64,000 nucleotides of DNA, taken from contig NC_060207.1 in NCBI RefSeq assembly GCF_021130785.1, positions 194,981,501-195,045,500 on the forward strand, in the 5' to 3' direction. Positions 25,575-37,384 of the stretch are shown piece by piece (the first letter of the stretch is position 1; every line of letters begins with the position of its first letter). The DNA is from Homalodisca vitripennis (Eukaryota > Arthropoda > Insecta > Hemiptera > Cicadellidae). Below the pieces are notes generated by a model. That model was not told the DNA's origin, made no database searches, and worked only from the letters and a program-made list of their open reading frames with translations. A program made the translations under genes and the position numbers.

Positions 25575-27137
25575 TACTGATTTGTTATTTAACTGAACGA
25601 TAGCAAATGTCCGGAAAAAATCCTGTTTTCTTCACAATCCTTCCATCGTTAAAAATAAACTTGAAACAAAGAAAACGTCAGTTCGTAGCCTTTTTTCCAA
25701 TTCTTAACTTTAAGGAAAAATACAAATCCAAAGGATTTCTATATAGAACTATATAGACAAACATTGCCTCCAAAATATCGTTTTAACTACTTCCTCAAAC
25801 TTGTTTGGCCTGAGAGAAAACAAATCCTTTGTAGTTAGTTGACATTTAGTTTACAATAAATTTTATTTAGTTGTAGTAGTAAAACAAAATATTACTGCAC
25901 ATTTAGGTAACATATGTGTAATACTGTAATATTGTAAACAACAAATCGTACTCAAACTTGCTCTAGTTAATGGAGATCATGTTTTTACAGATGAAGGTAA
26001 TTGTACAAAAAAAGTGGGTTTGGGAGTTTGCCATATCTGCCAACATGCTTAAAAGTTTCAGGCATAAGCTTATATAAACTTGTTTATATTTCGTTAAATT
26101 ACAGAATATCTTTCAATGAAGAAATGTTTGAGCTTTTTACAGCTTCATGTTAATTCAAGACAACATATTTGGCTATGTAATTAGTGTGGCTTATGACAAA
26201 AGTGCACAACATTGCTCTGAATAACTCGAGAATAGATGGCATTAGAATGCTGTTTAACCTGTTTTGACGCTATGACTACACAGACAGGCTCAGTGTGCAA
26301 TGTTTCACCACATATAACATTCCCTAGCAAACACGTTCACTAATTTGGTTTGGCAGAAAGTACAAATTCTATGTCATAAATTTAATTTTACTATCATCTT
26401 CAGATACGAACTGTTACACAAATACTGTATTTTTATTTGAAACCGTTAAAAAATGTAACTAATCAAGGGAATGTATTTCTGTTGACAGCAAAAATGGTGT
26501 TTGACAAATACTTTATTTTTAATTGAAGATTTGAAACAAAAATCCTTGCAAATGTATACGATTCGTGTAAATTGTATTTTTGTAGAATGAAAAATTGTAT
26601 AACAAATTACACGAAAATATAGGGATAATCCATTATGCTGCTGAATGAATAATGCGAACAGACCATTTTTAGGTAGCCTATAGTTTTGTTATGACAACCT
26701 ACAATATGCTTATTGTATCTTTGTGACATGTTTGGTAATAAAATAATTAAAATGTATATTTTGATTACATGTTTCGTATATTCGTACCAGTCAATAATGC
26801 TCGCTTAAAACCCTAAACACGACCAGCAATCGTAGTTCGCCAATAAAATGTTATCATTTTGAATTAATTAATGCTGCTGGTATCACAGTTCCGCTTTTAT
26901 CACGATCACAGTCTACCATGCCGCAAGAGCAAATGAAACTCTACGATGAAGCGTCTGACGTAGAATACAGCAGGCCCCGTATATCGCGGTAGACGGCTGC
27001 AACGACTGAGGTGTCATGTATCACGTCCATTCACGTCTCGTAAGTCATGGGGCTAGTTGTTTATCTGACCGCAAAGTACTAAGGAAAATAGGGTTTAAGG
27101 TAGTGGAATCGATTTCGGGTTTGGAGAATATTTTTTA
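25575..27137. other. Non-coding DNA
   Basis: Mostly AT-rich. A CG-richer patch at 26870-27060 ('catgccgcaagag', 'gtatatcgcggtagacgg') has no recognisable frame and may be regulatory. Confidence 0.4.
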
Positions 27138-27593
27138 TGTTTAGTTCATAGCTCTTTATAACAAATTTGACTACAGAAAAAGTAGATATTTTTTATCACT
27201 CCATGTGATAGGAATTTAAAGTTGGAGAATTATAGATTTTGTGGTCAGTCCAAAATAAAAACTATTGGAACAACAACAATGTGAAATATTTACATCATGG
27301 CCGTGAGTTATAGCCTGAGGAAATTATATTTTTGTATTTTATAAATTAATTTAGTTGAGAAAACCAGTATTAAAGACGTGTTATTTTCTTGATTTATATT
27401 TGATTAAATAAATATAAGTATCTTAAGTCATAGAAGGATAAAAAACAAGCCACTCCCCGAAGTTATGTCACGGTTTTATTTAGGACTGATTACGAAATTG
27501 TCTAAATGCCTGTCAATTTCACGTTGAGTGATCAAAATATGACTTATGCTTTTTCTGTATTCAGGTAAGTTATCTTAAAGAGCTATGAATACA
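27138..27593. mobile_element. MITE-like element with terminal inverted repeats of about 73 bp
   Basis: The left end 27138-27210 ('tagttcatagctctttataa', 'ctacagaaaaagta', 'tatcactc') matches the reverse complement of 27518-27593 in the same order, including TTCATAGCTCTTTA, TACAGAAAAAG and ATCACTC. The interior of about 310 bp is AT-rich without a frame. This is the size and form of a non-autonomous DNA transposon. Confidence 0.75.
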
Positions 27594-28390
27594 ATAAATC
27601 GATTGCACCATTGTAGGTAAGCATAATACAATTTTTGATGTGCTCATGTACACGCTTGTATTTCAACATCTTTTCCCCAAAAGTGTGTATACTGTACAAT
27701 ACACTAAAACCGTGATTTCAACAGACAACATATACACAAGCATAGCATGGACGTTAATCCATGACGTGAGCGCGTGTGTGTACAGTCTAGAGCTCATCGT
27801 GTTGGGGATTATCACACTTATCAACGGGGGAAGGACCAAACCAGTTACTGTTTGAGCAGTGAATAGTAAGCAATGGGTTGTTTGCATTAGGGAAGAATGG
27901 GGTACGTCGTCGTTGAGACTTCATTCAGAGTATTTAAAACCTGAGTGTAATATCCTGGATTTAAAAAAATTCGTCGCTTATACTGGAGACAATCATGTTT
28001 TTAGAACAGTGAAGGAACTATTTCATGCCTTTTTACTACTTAAACATTTAAATGTATCAGTACATCACTTGAATATTAAAAAAATGACATCAGAGCAAGC
28101 GTGGAGGAAGATTTATTATGTTTATTCAATTTAGTTACGAACATTTGCCATAAAGTTAGTAGAAATTTATATACGCGTATTTTGAAAGCAATGAAGTGTA
28201 CGTATTTCCTCGGTAATTTTATTTAGTTCCACATTTTTGTGGCATCTACGCAAGCGTGGGTTTCAGATTTTTAGCTATGCAAAACACTAAGGGATTAGTC
28301 AAAATATAACGATATGCATTTGTAAAAATTTCGATTTTCCTGAACATTGACAGATTCCTAGTAAGATACTCCAGTCAGTTTCAGTAAGTA
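27594..28390. other. Non-coding DNA with unrecognised open frames
   Basis: Overlapping frames at 27640-28134 on both strands have no recognised domain, and those on the plus strand lack convincing starts. I do not call genes here. Confidence 0.35.
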
Positions 28391-28394
28391 CATG

Positions 28395-28812
28395 TTCAAT
28401 TATAGTACTTTTACAGTACAGTAGCTATTTATAGTATAACAAGAGTAACCTGGTCAACTGCGGGATCTACTTTCTGGAGTATATTAGAGACGTCCCTTTC
28501 CCATTGTTAACCGTGTGGCCCGTGCTTCCAACATCAGTGAGCCCGAGACTATACATAAACACCCCCTCCCAACCCACATTGTACTGTGTGAGCTCCCAAC
28601 ACGGTGCGGTCCACCTCCAGTCAATTATAATACACATTCAACTATAGTACTACTACATTAACAATCTATACAATCACAGGAAAACCTGGTCGACTGCGGC
28701 ATCTTCTTGCTGTAAATTAAGTTGGGATCGTCCTTTTCCCATTGTCAAACGTGTGGCCTGTGCTTCCAATCAGTGAACCCGTAAGTTGTACTTACATCTC
28801 CCAATTAATATT
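28395..28812 (+). repeat. Diverged tandem duplication of about 235 bp
   Basis: Copy one (28395-28616) and copy two (28624-28812) share, in order, 'tcaattatagta'/'tcaactatagta', 'aacctggtcaactgcggg'/'aacctggtcgactgcggc', 'cccattgttaaccgtgtggc'/'cccattgtcaaacgtgtggc', 'ctgtgcttccaa' and 'tcagtga.cccg'. There is no coding frame in either. Confidence 0.75.
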
Positions 28813-30002
28813 GTACCTCCATCTGAGATATATATTTATATTTTCTGTTGATACTTTACTCGGCTCTTTTTGTGTTAAAATGAAATGCACATTGTGTCCA
28901 GACCACAGTCTGTGGGACCTGAATATGTAGTTTGTTTACAGTATGTTCGACCTGAGACGGTTGGTACTGGCTTTCTACAGCATCAGGTGCACAGGCGACA
29001 GAACTAAGGTCGACGCGACAACAGGATCGGATTACAGTGACCGCTTCCAGGTTTGGTAATTTGAACGTGTGGGCAACGGAAGGGATGTGGTCGTATTATC
29101 GAAAATACAGACGATTTTCAACAGAAGAGTACTCCATTCCCGTTGTATATTTCGGCTGGAATAGAATTCTTTTTATTTACTTTGTTAATGGTCTCGTCGA
29201 GGAGCGAGGTTTAGAGTGCAAAGTTTGTCCGCCTTGCTTTCTGAATCGACAACTTGTCAAAAGCCTCTGAAGTTAGGTTTTATTTATCTTGGATTTAATC
29301 AATCACAGTGAGGCATAGAGTGATTTTAGAATCCAATCCATGACCCTTCTGTCCACAACGGGCCTCCCCGTCATTAAAAACTATATTAAATTTAAGGGCA
29401 GATTTACTAAGGAAAATTTAAGTAGTTTATGATGTAGTAAAAATTAAAATTACATATTTTTTTACATATGCTTCATTCTTACAAATTTTGTAACCTATAG
29501 AGATGTTGTGGGTGGTTAAATCAGGAGGGTGGAGGTTTCAATTTTCCTCACTTTCTCCTCTAGCTGTGGGGATCACACAACTGTAGCTCCCACAACCTTA
29601 GGGGTGATCAATGTAGTCGCATACAGGGGACCTCAGAAGATAATCGAGAAATAAACTATTGGACATGATAAATCCACGTCATAACAAAAGCTAAGTTATC
29701 ATCGGCTTATCATTTGCAGTCTAGAGTTTCTGCTGAGGGGGTTTCTTTGCTCATAAGTAAAGACACCGGGTAAGCAAATCCCCATTTGTCATTTCTGGCT
29801 ACGGCACTGGCTTTAACTGTACGGTTGACAAGAACTGAGGTGCAGGTCGTCAAGTCTAGCGGTGCGATATAATTGCGGTAGTTTAGAATCACGGCTCGAC
29901 AACATGCCGCGACGTACACCAACTCTTAGTATCTTGGTATTATCTTGAAGTCACTCTTGAACTTGGGTACTACAGTATATCTAGTCCAACTTTTCCAACT
30001 TC
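28813..30002. other. Non-coding DNA of mixed composition
   Basis: Less AT-rich than the first 24 kb. Open frames at 29037-29270 (+) and 29710-29922 (-) show no recognisable domain and no ATG start. Confidence 0.35.
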
Positions 30003-30290
30003 CGATCACGTTGGACGATCTAGTACGTGGTGTGAGATCGGGAAAGTTCCTCTGGTCATCAGTGCGGGTTTCGGTGTCATCCCGCACTTCTGGTAAAGAA
30101 ATAGAAAAACATTCCTCGAGATAGTACCCAAGTTCAAGCTCACATGTGAGGTCATAAAGGTTACATTTAACTTGGGTACCACTAAACATTTATGATAACA
30201 TAATCTAAACCTACTTATATCGCGTAATAACAAGTAGTAGATAAAGACAGAGTGGCTTCCGGATAATACCAAGTCATTGTACAGTAATTT
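30003..30290 (-). repeat. Dispersed repeat family A, copy 3 (reversed)
   Basis: GATCACGTTGGACGATCT at 30004-30021 is identical to the terminal sequence at 13737-13754. The reverse complement then follows family A: 'ggtactatctcgaggaatgt', 'gttatcataaat', 'gatataagtaggttta', 'gccactctgtcttta' and 'ttggtattatc' at 30272. Compared with copy 2, an internal segment next to the 'ttggtattatc' end is deleted. Open frames across it are artefacts. Confidence 0.7.
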
Positions 30291-31980
30291 TTTCCGCCCT
30301 AATTGGAACGATTTTCATAGTTTCTTTTTTTCAAATCCTCGAAAGGTAAAAGTTACGATTAAAACAATTTACCCACTAAGTGTTTGTACTTAGACCACTT
30401 AAATTTGATTTTTTGATATTTTATTTATGAACTTAACCGCTTTGACAGTACGTTTTTTTCATATCCTAGCGATATGTACACTCGTAAATATGTTCCACTT
30501 AAGTGGAGTAAAGAACCGTATAATCCTAACTTTACGGCCTACATGTAATCATGTTCATTTTATAAAAAAAACACCCTCAAACCTAGAAGTAGACAACTGT
30601 TTGATGCAGAAGACGTGTAAGTTTTGCCTGAATCTTCGGAAGGTATTAGGATTTCTAATTTCGATTCTGATCTGTTCTATTCGATTTGATCTTTCGAGTT
30701 GACGAGGATTCGTATGATAGTGTTCGTTATCCTCTTTTATGCTGCATTCGTTCAAGAACGAATAATTGATACTATTTTTTACACTAAAACAGTGAATTAA
30801 TTCATAGGAAATTGCTTAATACAACTTATATTGATAAAAAAGAAATTCAAGATAAGTTAGTTATAGAAAGAAAATTTGCGCTACAGTTGGTTCCTTGATT
30901 ATTCTTTCTCTTCACCCGTTCACTTTGTTCGTCAAGATCGTTCATTGCTGATCCAAGGTTGGACTGCAGGCTGTATTGTTCAACACCGTTGTGCTGTCAT
31001 CACTTTTTTATATGTAAAAAAGGTTGTTTTGTATAAATCTGAGGCAATTTTCTTTTGTTAACAACAGTCTGTCTCGAATGAATGGTTTTAAAGTGTCAGA
31101 TAAATTTATAAAAATTTCGAATTTTGAAGGTAAAGTTTAAGTTATTTTAACCGGCCAGAAACCAAACTTCAAATGATTTAAAAGACATAATTTATATCTT
31201 AAATTTCCTCCGGACCTTTCTTCGCTCACCCAACCCCACGACAACAGACCCTGGGCCATTCTTGAAAAGTAGCTCATTCCCCACGCAACATACTGCGGAG
31301 ACATGTCTTTTTTTAAGAATTTACGAAAGTAAATAATTGAATAGGAATTATGTGTGGTTATATTTTCCAATTTATTCAATATAGTAGACTACATAGCATG
31401 GACGCGAATTCAAATACAAAGCATCTCACAGCGTGTAGTAAAGCTCGCACGTTTTTACGATCTTTTCGATTGGTGCTTGGTTGGGTGTATTTCGTACAGC
31501 CTAACGCTCAAATACAAATCGATCCAGCCAAGAAGCTAACAATTAAGTCCATCACGATGTATTCAATATATAGGCCTAACCTGTACGGCACTCTGTATGT
31601 TTGTATACAATGGAGAGTTTCGTATACATTTTTATTTATTATATGGTTCTACACTATCACCAGTATAGAGTATACACTTAATTGTAACAGACTTAGATTT
31701 TTTTTTCTTTCCATTGTAAATTTACATTATTTTGTTGAACTCATACTAGTCTTTACTTAGACTTTCTTATTTGTCCAGTTTCCACATATTGAGTAGCTCA
31801 AATGTGAAACTTGACTGCACTTTCTTGTTGATACAGATGCTTTATATATTTAATTCAGTCTCTATAACCATCCTACATTTACACACAAGTTATTAACAAG
31901 CATATACCAGCGAATAGTTATTTTGTGTAAATTGAAATTGCGTTATTGGAAGATGTTGATATTATTGAGAAAAGGCAAAT
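30291..31980. other. AT-rich non-coding DNA
   Basis: A 136-codon frame with an ATG at 31350 (to 31760) is the longest ATG frame here, but it has an AT-driven composition (Phe, Ile, Tyr, Leu) and no recognisable domain. I treat it as chance. Confidence 0.4.
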
Positions 31981-32530
31981 ATTCACGATGGCATCCACAC
32001 CGTCACAAGTACTGCGGCGTCTGCAGGAAAAGGAATAGTGTAGAATGACAGTCTGTTGAGTGGAGTGTACTGACACGAGAGTGAAGCGACAAGACCGCTC
32101 GCGGCGCCTCCGAGCCGAAGGAAACGGCAGCTGAATCCTAGACGAAACCGGTTTGTTACTACAGAGTCGAGTCCGAGTAGTAAGTCTGTCGCGCAGCACA
32201 GTTAATTGTGGGTACTGCCTGAAATGTGGGCCGTTGTGTGCACTAAGGGGAAGGTCACTGGCCCGTGACACCGGCGAGACACGCACAGCCCGCCGTCCAC
32301 ACACCTCCGTGGCGCGCGATCACATGTACATTAGTATTATAAGCAGCAAACCCTTTCTTATACGCGCACCACGCTGGATCCGACTCGTTGTGGTGGATTC
32401 CCCGAGTCTATTCTTCCGGTTCAACCACTTCCGCAGATACGTAACCATGGAGATAATCGTGAAGTATCCTGCCGCCTTAAAATATAGTGAACAATATTTG
32501 TGTGTGTGTAGTGATGAAAAACATTGAGCA
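31981..32530. promoter_or_regulatory. CpG-rich island (candidate promoter or 5' exon)
   Basis: CG-dense ('gctcgcggcgcctccgagccg', broken by context into short runs; 'gtctgtcgcgcagcac'). Long frames are open on both strands (minus to 31918, plus 32153-32527), the usual effect of high GC, and neither starts with ATG. GTAACCATGGAGAT at 32441-32454 is a second X-box-like palindrome sharing CCATGGAGA with the one at 25148. A donor-like GTAAGT lies at about 32179. No product is recognised. Confidence 0.35.
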
Positions 32531-32820
32531 TACTTTTAATATTCACATACTCAGAATATCTATCCCTACACCTTTTTACCCGATAGATTTTTCATATTTC
32601 CACTTTACATTTCATACCCGATTTATACGATATGTGTATTTTGACATTTGCACACCCGTAACTTAAAATGACCATTTTGAATTTTCTGTTCTAGCTGTGG
32701 AAAAAACGCACAACAAATGTGATAAATTAATGTTTTAATCTCTTCCGTGGATGTTTTTTTTTTATGAAATCATTCACTTTTTGCTTGTTTACAGACCGGT
32801 CCAAAAAGCGAATGGATAAA
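32531..32820. other. AT-rich non-coding DNA
   Basis: Nothing recognised. Confidence 0.4.
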
Positions 32821-32868
32821 CTCTTGTTATAGTTGGCCGAGAGCGTGAGCGGACAGAAGCGGATGTCC

Positions 32869-33470
32869 TTCGGTGTCTGATTGGCACGGAACCGACGACC
32901 CCGCAGTTACCCAACAGACAATTATCGCAGCTCGGGGAATCTGTGGAAGAAAACACCGCGTTTCACCGCCAACAACCGCGAACCAGCTGGAAACCGCACT
33001 CTAAACAATGTACGAACTGACTTTTCGGTGTCTGATTGGCAGAAACCGACAACACCGCGTTGCTCCAACAACCGCGAACCCGCTAGAAACCGCGCTGTAA
33101 ACAGTGACCGAAGTGACTTTTCGGAGTCTGATTGGCAGAAACCGACAACACCGCGTTGCTCCAACAACCGCGAACCAGCTAGAAACCGCGCTGTAAACAG
33201 TGACCGAAGTGACTTTTCGGAGTCTGATTGGCAGAAACCGACAACACCGCGTTGCTCCAACAAACGCGAACCAGCTAGAAACCGCGCTGTAAACAGTGAC
33301 CGAAGTGACTTTTCGGAGTCTGATTGGCAGAAATCGACAACACCGCGTTGCTCCAACAACCGCAAACCAACTAGAAACCGCGCTGTAGACAGTGACCGAA
33401 CTGACTTTTCGGTGTCTGATTGGCAGAAACCAACAACCCCGCAGTTATCGCAGCTCGGGGGAAACTGAAT
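32869..33470 (+). repeat. 96-bp minisatellite A with open frames on both strands
   Basis: The unit contains 'tgctccaacaaccgcgaacc', 'gctagaaaccgcgctgtaaa', 'cagtgaccgaagtgactttt' and 'cggagtctgattggcagaaa'. Anchors at 33061 and 33157 set the 96-bp period; there are about five units, diverging toward the edges. As 96 is 32 codons, a plus frame (32881-33468) and a minus frame (32922-33365) both stay open. Neither has an ATG in good position; the plus frame starts at TTG. The array is bracketed by related sequences holding 'ccccgcagttatcgcagctc'. I favour non-coding. Confidence 0.9.
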
Positions 33471-33712
33471 AAGATAACACCGCGTTTCTGAATATTCGAT
33501 TTGGCTGTTTATAACAATAGCTTTCCATACGTAACAACCAGAAAATGTGTAATTAAAGTAAGTACTTAGGTCAGAAAAGCAGTAACGTAATAACTTTTGT
33601 TACGGCCTGATTGGTCCTTCGTTACTACGTTGTATAATTTTATTTAGATACAAATAAAACCCAATTGAATTACTGTGCATGTTTGGAATCTCTTATGTAT
33701 AGATTTATATTA
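33471..33712. other. Non-coding DNA
   Basis: Nothing recognised. Confidence 0.4.
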
Positions 33713-33783
33713 TTAACCTTTTTACTGTCACACCCAGTGTTATAGCAACTTTAGAAGAACTGGGTTGACAGTAAAGGTTAACA
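33713..33783. mobile_element. TTAA-bounded miniature element (piggyBac-like)
   Basis: TTAACCTTTTTACTGTCA at the left is mirrored by TGACAGTAAAGGTTAA at the right, with CCCAGT/ACTGGG also paired inside. The flanking TTAA on both sides is the target duplication of the piggyBac superfamily, whose ends begin with C-rich CCY. The whole is about 70 bp and could be a solo hairpin. Confidence 0.55.
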
Positions 33784-33813
33784 TTTAGTCTTATTACAAA
33801 TTAAAATGTATTT

Positions 33814-34042
33814 TAACCATTTCGCTGCCATTCCTAGCAGTGGTACACTAATGTAACGGACTACTAGACAGCAGGAGGTCCGGTTTTGAGCAGTGAAAGG
33901 TTAACATCATGTAGGCCCTACAGTCAGTCGCTGGTACTGTACAACGTTGTCACGTATCCCTTTCACTGTTCTACCAGGATGTAGTAGTCCGTTGTAACAA
34001 TTTCTGCACTACCACCAGATGTAGGCAATGTAAGGGTTAACT
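33814..34042. mobile_element. Second TTAA-bounded inverted-repeat element, possibly nested
   Basis: It starts TTAACCATTTCGCTGCC and ends GTAAGGGTTAA. An internal GCAGTGAAAGGTTAA at about 33890-33904 gives a shorter alternative end. 'gtggtacactaatgtaacgg' with 'actacta' in the left half pairs with the complement of 'gtagtagtccgttgtaaca' and 'cactaccac' in the right half. It resembles the neighbouring 70-bp element in its ends. Confidence 0.5.
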
Positions 34043-34790
34043 AATAATCTAGCCAAGTTCTCTTTCAATTATTTTTAATTCACCAATGTCTCCACCACTT
34101 CTATATATAGCAATAGTAACCAATGTTGACGGAAAGCCGCGACGGCTGTTGTCTACTCTTGAATTCTCCAATTCGCAATAGGTACTTTCTTGGAAAAAAT
34201 ACAATCAAAATAAAAAATAATCAATACCATTGCATAGAAAGGCCGCCAATGTTTTGCAGCTTTCCATAATGTATCATTTAGAGAAGTATATTTTAGATTT
34301 TTTGACTAGAACTGTATTGTAACTTAATTGCAAAACGTTCTTAACTTTATTATTTTCATGAACTGTAGAGCTCTCTTTGCAACCTATTGGTCGGTCGTTA
34401 TTTAGTTAATTCAGTGTAACTTACCTAAAGTAACCGTTGATATTGGACAGTCATAGGTAATATTATTTTCTCAATGCCTGAAAATTCTCCATAGTTGAAA
34501 GCTAATCCAAATATGTATATATGGGGAAAGTGTACAATTTGTGAGGTCGTCGGATTTGCGGTGACTGATCCCATGTTTACATTGCCAAGAATATAAACTG
34601 GAATGATAGTGGAAAGATAGTAATGTGAAAGGGAAACTGTGATATGAGTGACGGCATAATTCACAATATTGACTGCATAACTCACGGACAAGCGACATGA
34701 TTCGGGCATAATTCGTTGCAGCTTTGGCGGAAATTTTAATTAACATAGTAAAATGTCTCGCGGAACCTTAGTGGTGATTTTCATAACCAG
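34043..34790. other. AT-rich non-coding DNA
   Basis: Overlapping minus-strand frames at 34425-34746 carry no recognised domain. Confidence 0.4.
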
Positions 34791-35640
34791 ACCTTAGAAC
34801 TCGTGCGGTTTACAGATTCCGCGCCAGATGAGCGTTCACGACGTAAAGATAATATTTGCTGGAACTGTAAGTCAGGCAGGGTTGAGCGTCATTGGGTGGT
34901 GATCTCGGTTATAGGCCGCTTTCGGGGCGTACGAACCACCAGGGTGCGGGTATTCCACACACTTCTGCCCACCAAATCGGTGTCGAACACCTGCTCCTCT
35001 CAGCGGCACTACTCACGATGCAGCCTCAGCCATAGAGCACAGTGTAAGGCGAGCAGAGAGTGAGAGAGAGAGAGGATCATTGACCAGTCTCAGCGTGTCC
35101 GTGTCCGCGCCTGTAGCTGGCTGCTGGCTGCCGGGTCTCCACTCTCCGCTCGCCCGCTCTGAAGAAATCAATTTGGTGTGGCAATAAACTGTAGTGTGTG
35201 GGAGGGGTAATGAGGCCCGGAGGGGGGGTGCTTTTATTTTGACTGTGTGCTGGGCTACATATCGATCCCTAGCATCCCCACCCCCTTCCTCCGCAGCGTC
35301 TCAACTCGAATAATTACTTTTATAATATATACTATTGGACCGCGGCCCGGGCCGGTCGTCGCACGTTGAATAGTAATAGACCTGGTCCCGCGACGTTACA
35401 ACAGAAGCGTTAAATGTTGCCGTTAATGTTCTCTTTGTTGTGCTGCACGTTCGGGAACAGTAAGAAGGGGAATTAAATGTCGGAGTGGTCGTGTTGTCGG
35501 CCGTGCAGTGGTTTGGGTAACGCCGACGGAACGTTCGGTCACGATTCAACGTGTAAAACATTGGGTAACCGAGTTGAACGGTTTTACGTTTTATATGCAT
35601 TTAACGTCGCGTTCCGATAACGACACAGAGCATTGTGTCT
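34791..35640. promoter_or_regulatory. Largest CpG-rich island (candidate promoter / 5' UTR)
   Basis: CG-rich with a GA-repeat (gtgagagagagagagagga at about 35061), 'gtgtccgtgtccgcgcctg', 'ctccgctcgcccgctctg' and G-rich 'cccggaggggggg'. This is the texture of an insect promoter and 5' UTR rather than of coding sequence. Open frames on both strands (34803-35063 plus, 35301-35600 minus) have no ATG and no recognised product. Direction cannot be told. Confidence 0.4.
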
Positions 35641-36521
35641 TGGTTAGGACACTTGTAGACATTTAGAACAGTAACAGTTAAAATATGTATAGCTCACTAA
35701 AACTTGTAATTTTCGAGAAACTCCAATGAAATAAATCTGAGTTAGTACATTACAAAGGACTTACCATTATCATTGCGGCATAATGGCAACGCACCTTAAA
35801 TGCCTGCCTGGCGCAAGGTGCGGAACACAATATTCTGGTACATCACGTTGTAGCACTAGCCCGCGCGTTAGTTCAGCGGACCTTCCTCGTCACTACTGTA
35901 AAATATAGAGCACACATTTGTCGCCATATTTAGGTCTTAAGTGTTTTATACTTACAAGACACCAAATGATACTTACCACTTTGAAATAAAAACGATGTAG
36001 GTACGATTTATTGCATGTTTGGACACGGATCACTACTTTTTTTCTTACAAATATTGAATGATTTTACTCAATTTTCTACAGTAGTGTGAACACCATCCCT
36101 AAACTTCATATAATTCGATATGTTTTTGGATTTTAGGTGTGTTAAAATGTGTACATACACACTGAACTGAACGTTCGTTTTGAACATAAAGGGTATTTAA
36201 TTTGTATTTCAAATGTTGAATTTGAGTGTTTTATAATCCACAATAAATGTAGGCCTACTTCAATTTTCAAAACCCGGAATGTATGTGATAAAAACAATTG
36301 AATTACAATAATTTTAGCAAACAACGAACTTCTAAAATAAAAACACACCGATTTGATGCCCCAATTCAATTTGTTGGCTTAGTGTATTAGTTGGTCTTGA
36401 TGAGAGCTTGGAAACCTGAAAATTGTATCTTGGGTTTTGTCCAATTAGATCTTTTGGAAAACTTATTATATCTTCTAGAATACATTTCAAAATAGACCAA
36501 AACCATTGTTGTAGCTGCAGT
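35641..36521. other. Non-coding DNA
   Basis: A 40-codon ATG frame at 35783-35905 (MATHLKCLPGARCG...) has no recognised relative. Otherwise AT-rich. Confidence 0.35.
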
Positions 36522-36702
36522 CTAAGGCACGGTGCCGACTGCGACCGGCCCTGTCCGGCCCGGCCTTTTTGTGAAGTCGAAATACACGCAATCAAATGGA
36601 CACGCAAACGTAATGGGCGGGTGTCCATTTGATTGTATGCATTTTGACAGAGTATAAAAGGCCGGACCGGGCCGGGCCGGTCACAGTCGGTGCCGTGCCT
36701 AA
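36522..36702. mobile_element. Near-complete hairpin MITE, about 181 bp
   Basis: The left half (ctaaggcacggtgccgactg, then cgaccggccctgtccggccc, then caatcaaatggacac) is mirrored by the right half (gtgtccatttgattg, then ggccggaccgggccgggccg, then agtcggtgccgtgcctaag). The arms are about 82 bp with few mismatches and a loop of under 20 nt (cgcaaacgtaatgggcgg). The arms are strongly GC-rich, unlike the surroundings. There is no coding capacity. The superfamily is not evident from the ends. Confidence 0.85.
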
Positions 36703-37060
36703 GTCGAAACCAAGAGATTATTTCAAATGAATTACTATGTGGATAGATTAATACTTTTATATTTGAGACACTTCCCATTCATTCTCGAACACTTTTGTAA
36801 AACACATTCTTAAGAATGCCATAACAGTGACAATGTAGAATAAGCGAATCAATTTTGAAAAAAATTCTGACCTGTTTATACAAAAGTTCCCGGAAAGGAA
36901 AGTAGTCATCTTTATATAAATAAACTAATATAACGGTGAATATCGATTGATTGATTTTACAAAACGTAACGAAAGGCTTTACCGAAGTCGAGAACTTTTG
37001 GCCGGATTAAGGAAAATAGGTGATTGATGACTCAATTTATAATCATTCCTTTTTTATGAT
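36703..37060. other. Non-coding DNA
   Basis: Nothing recognised. Confidence 0.4.
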
Positions 37061-37300
37061 TATAAATTGTATACAGTTTCAGGTCCCAAAAAAGGAACAA
37101 CAGAGGTTATGAGGCTGCTCAGCAGTCCTCACTAACCTAGTTTTTTACAAAACTGAATATGGTGGGGTTTTTTTACCCAAATAATAGAATTAATTTCATG
37201 AACCAAGATGATCCTATGTACCAAGTTTCAACTCTAGGACCTTCTATTAAGAGTTAACGCACATACATGCAGACAGACGGACGAAGACAAAGACCTGTCG
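37061..37300 (+). repeat. Likely interspersed repeat with 'acagacggacga' tail
   Basis: The sequence 'ccaagtttcaactctaggac', 'cttctattaagagttaacgc', 'acatacatgcagacagacgg' resembles a widespread class of insect interspersed repeats ending in an imperfect ACAGACGG run. Only one copy is in the window, so this is recognition from general experience. Confidence 0.35.
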
Positions 37301-37384
37301 GGTTGTCTCTAATAACAACATGAGCAAAGTCGTACCAACTTTTTAATTTATTTGCAAACTTCAGTGCTGTATGTGAGTACGAAG

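Noticed and set aside
31350..31760. 136-codon ATG frame
   Set aside because: AT-driven hydrophobic composition, no domain, no splice or promoter context; expected by chance at this AT content and length.
32881..33468. 195-codon Arg/Asn-rich repeat protein
   Set aside because: It starts at TTG, the opposite strand is equally open because the unit is 96 bp, and the composition follows the minisatellite.
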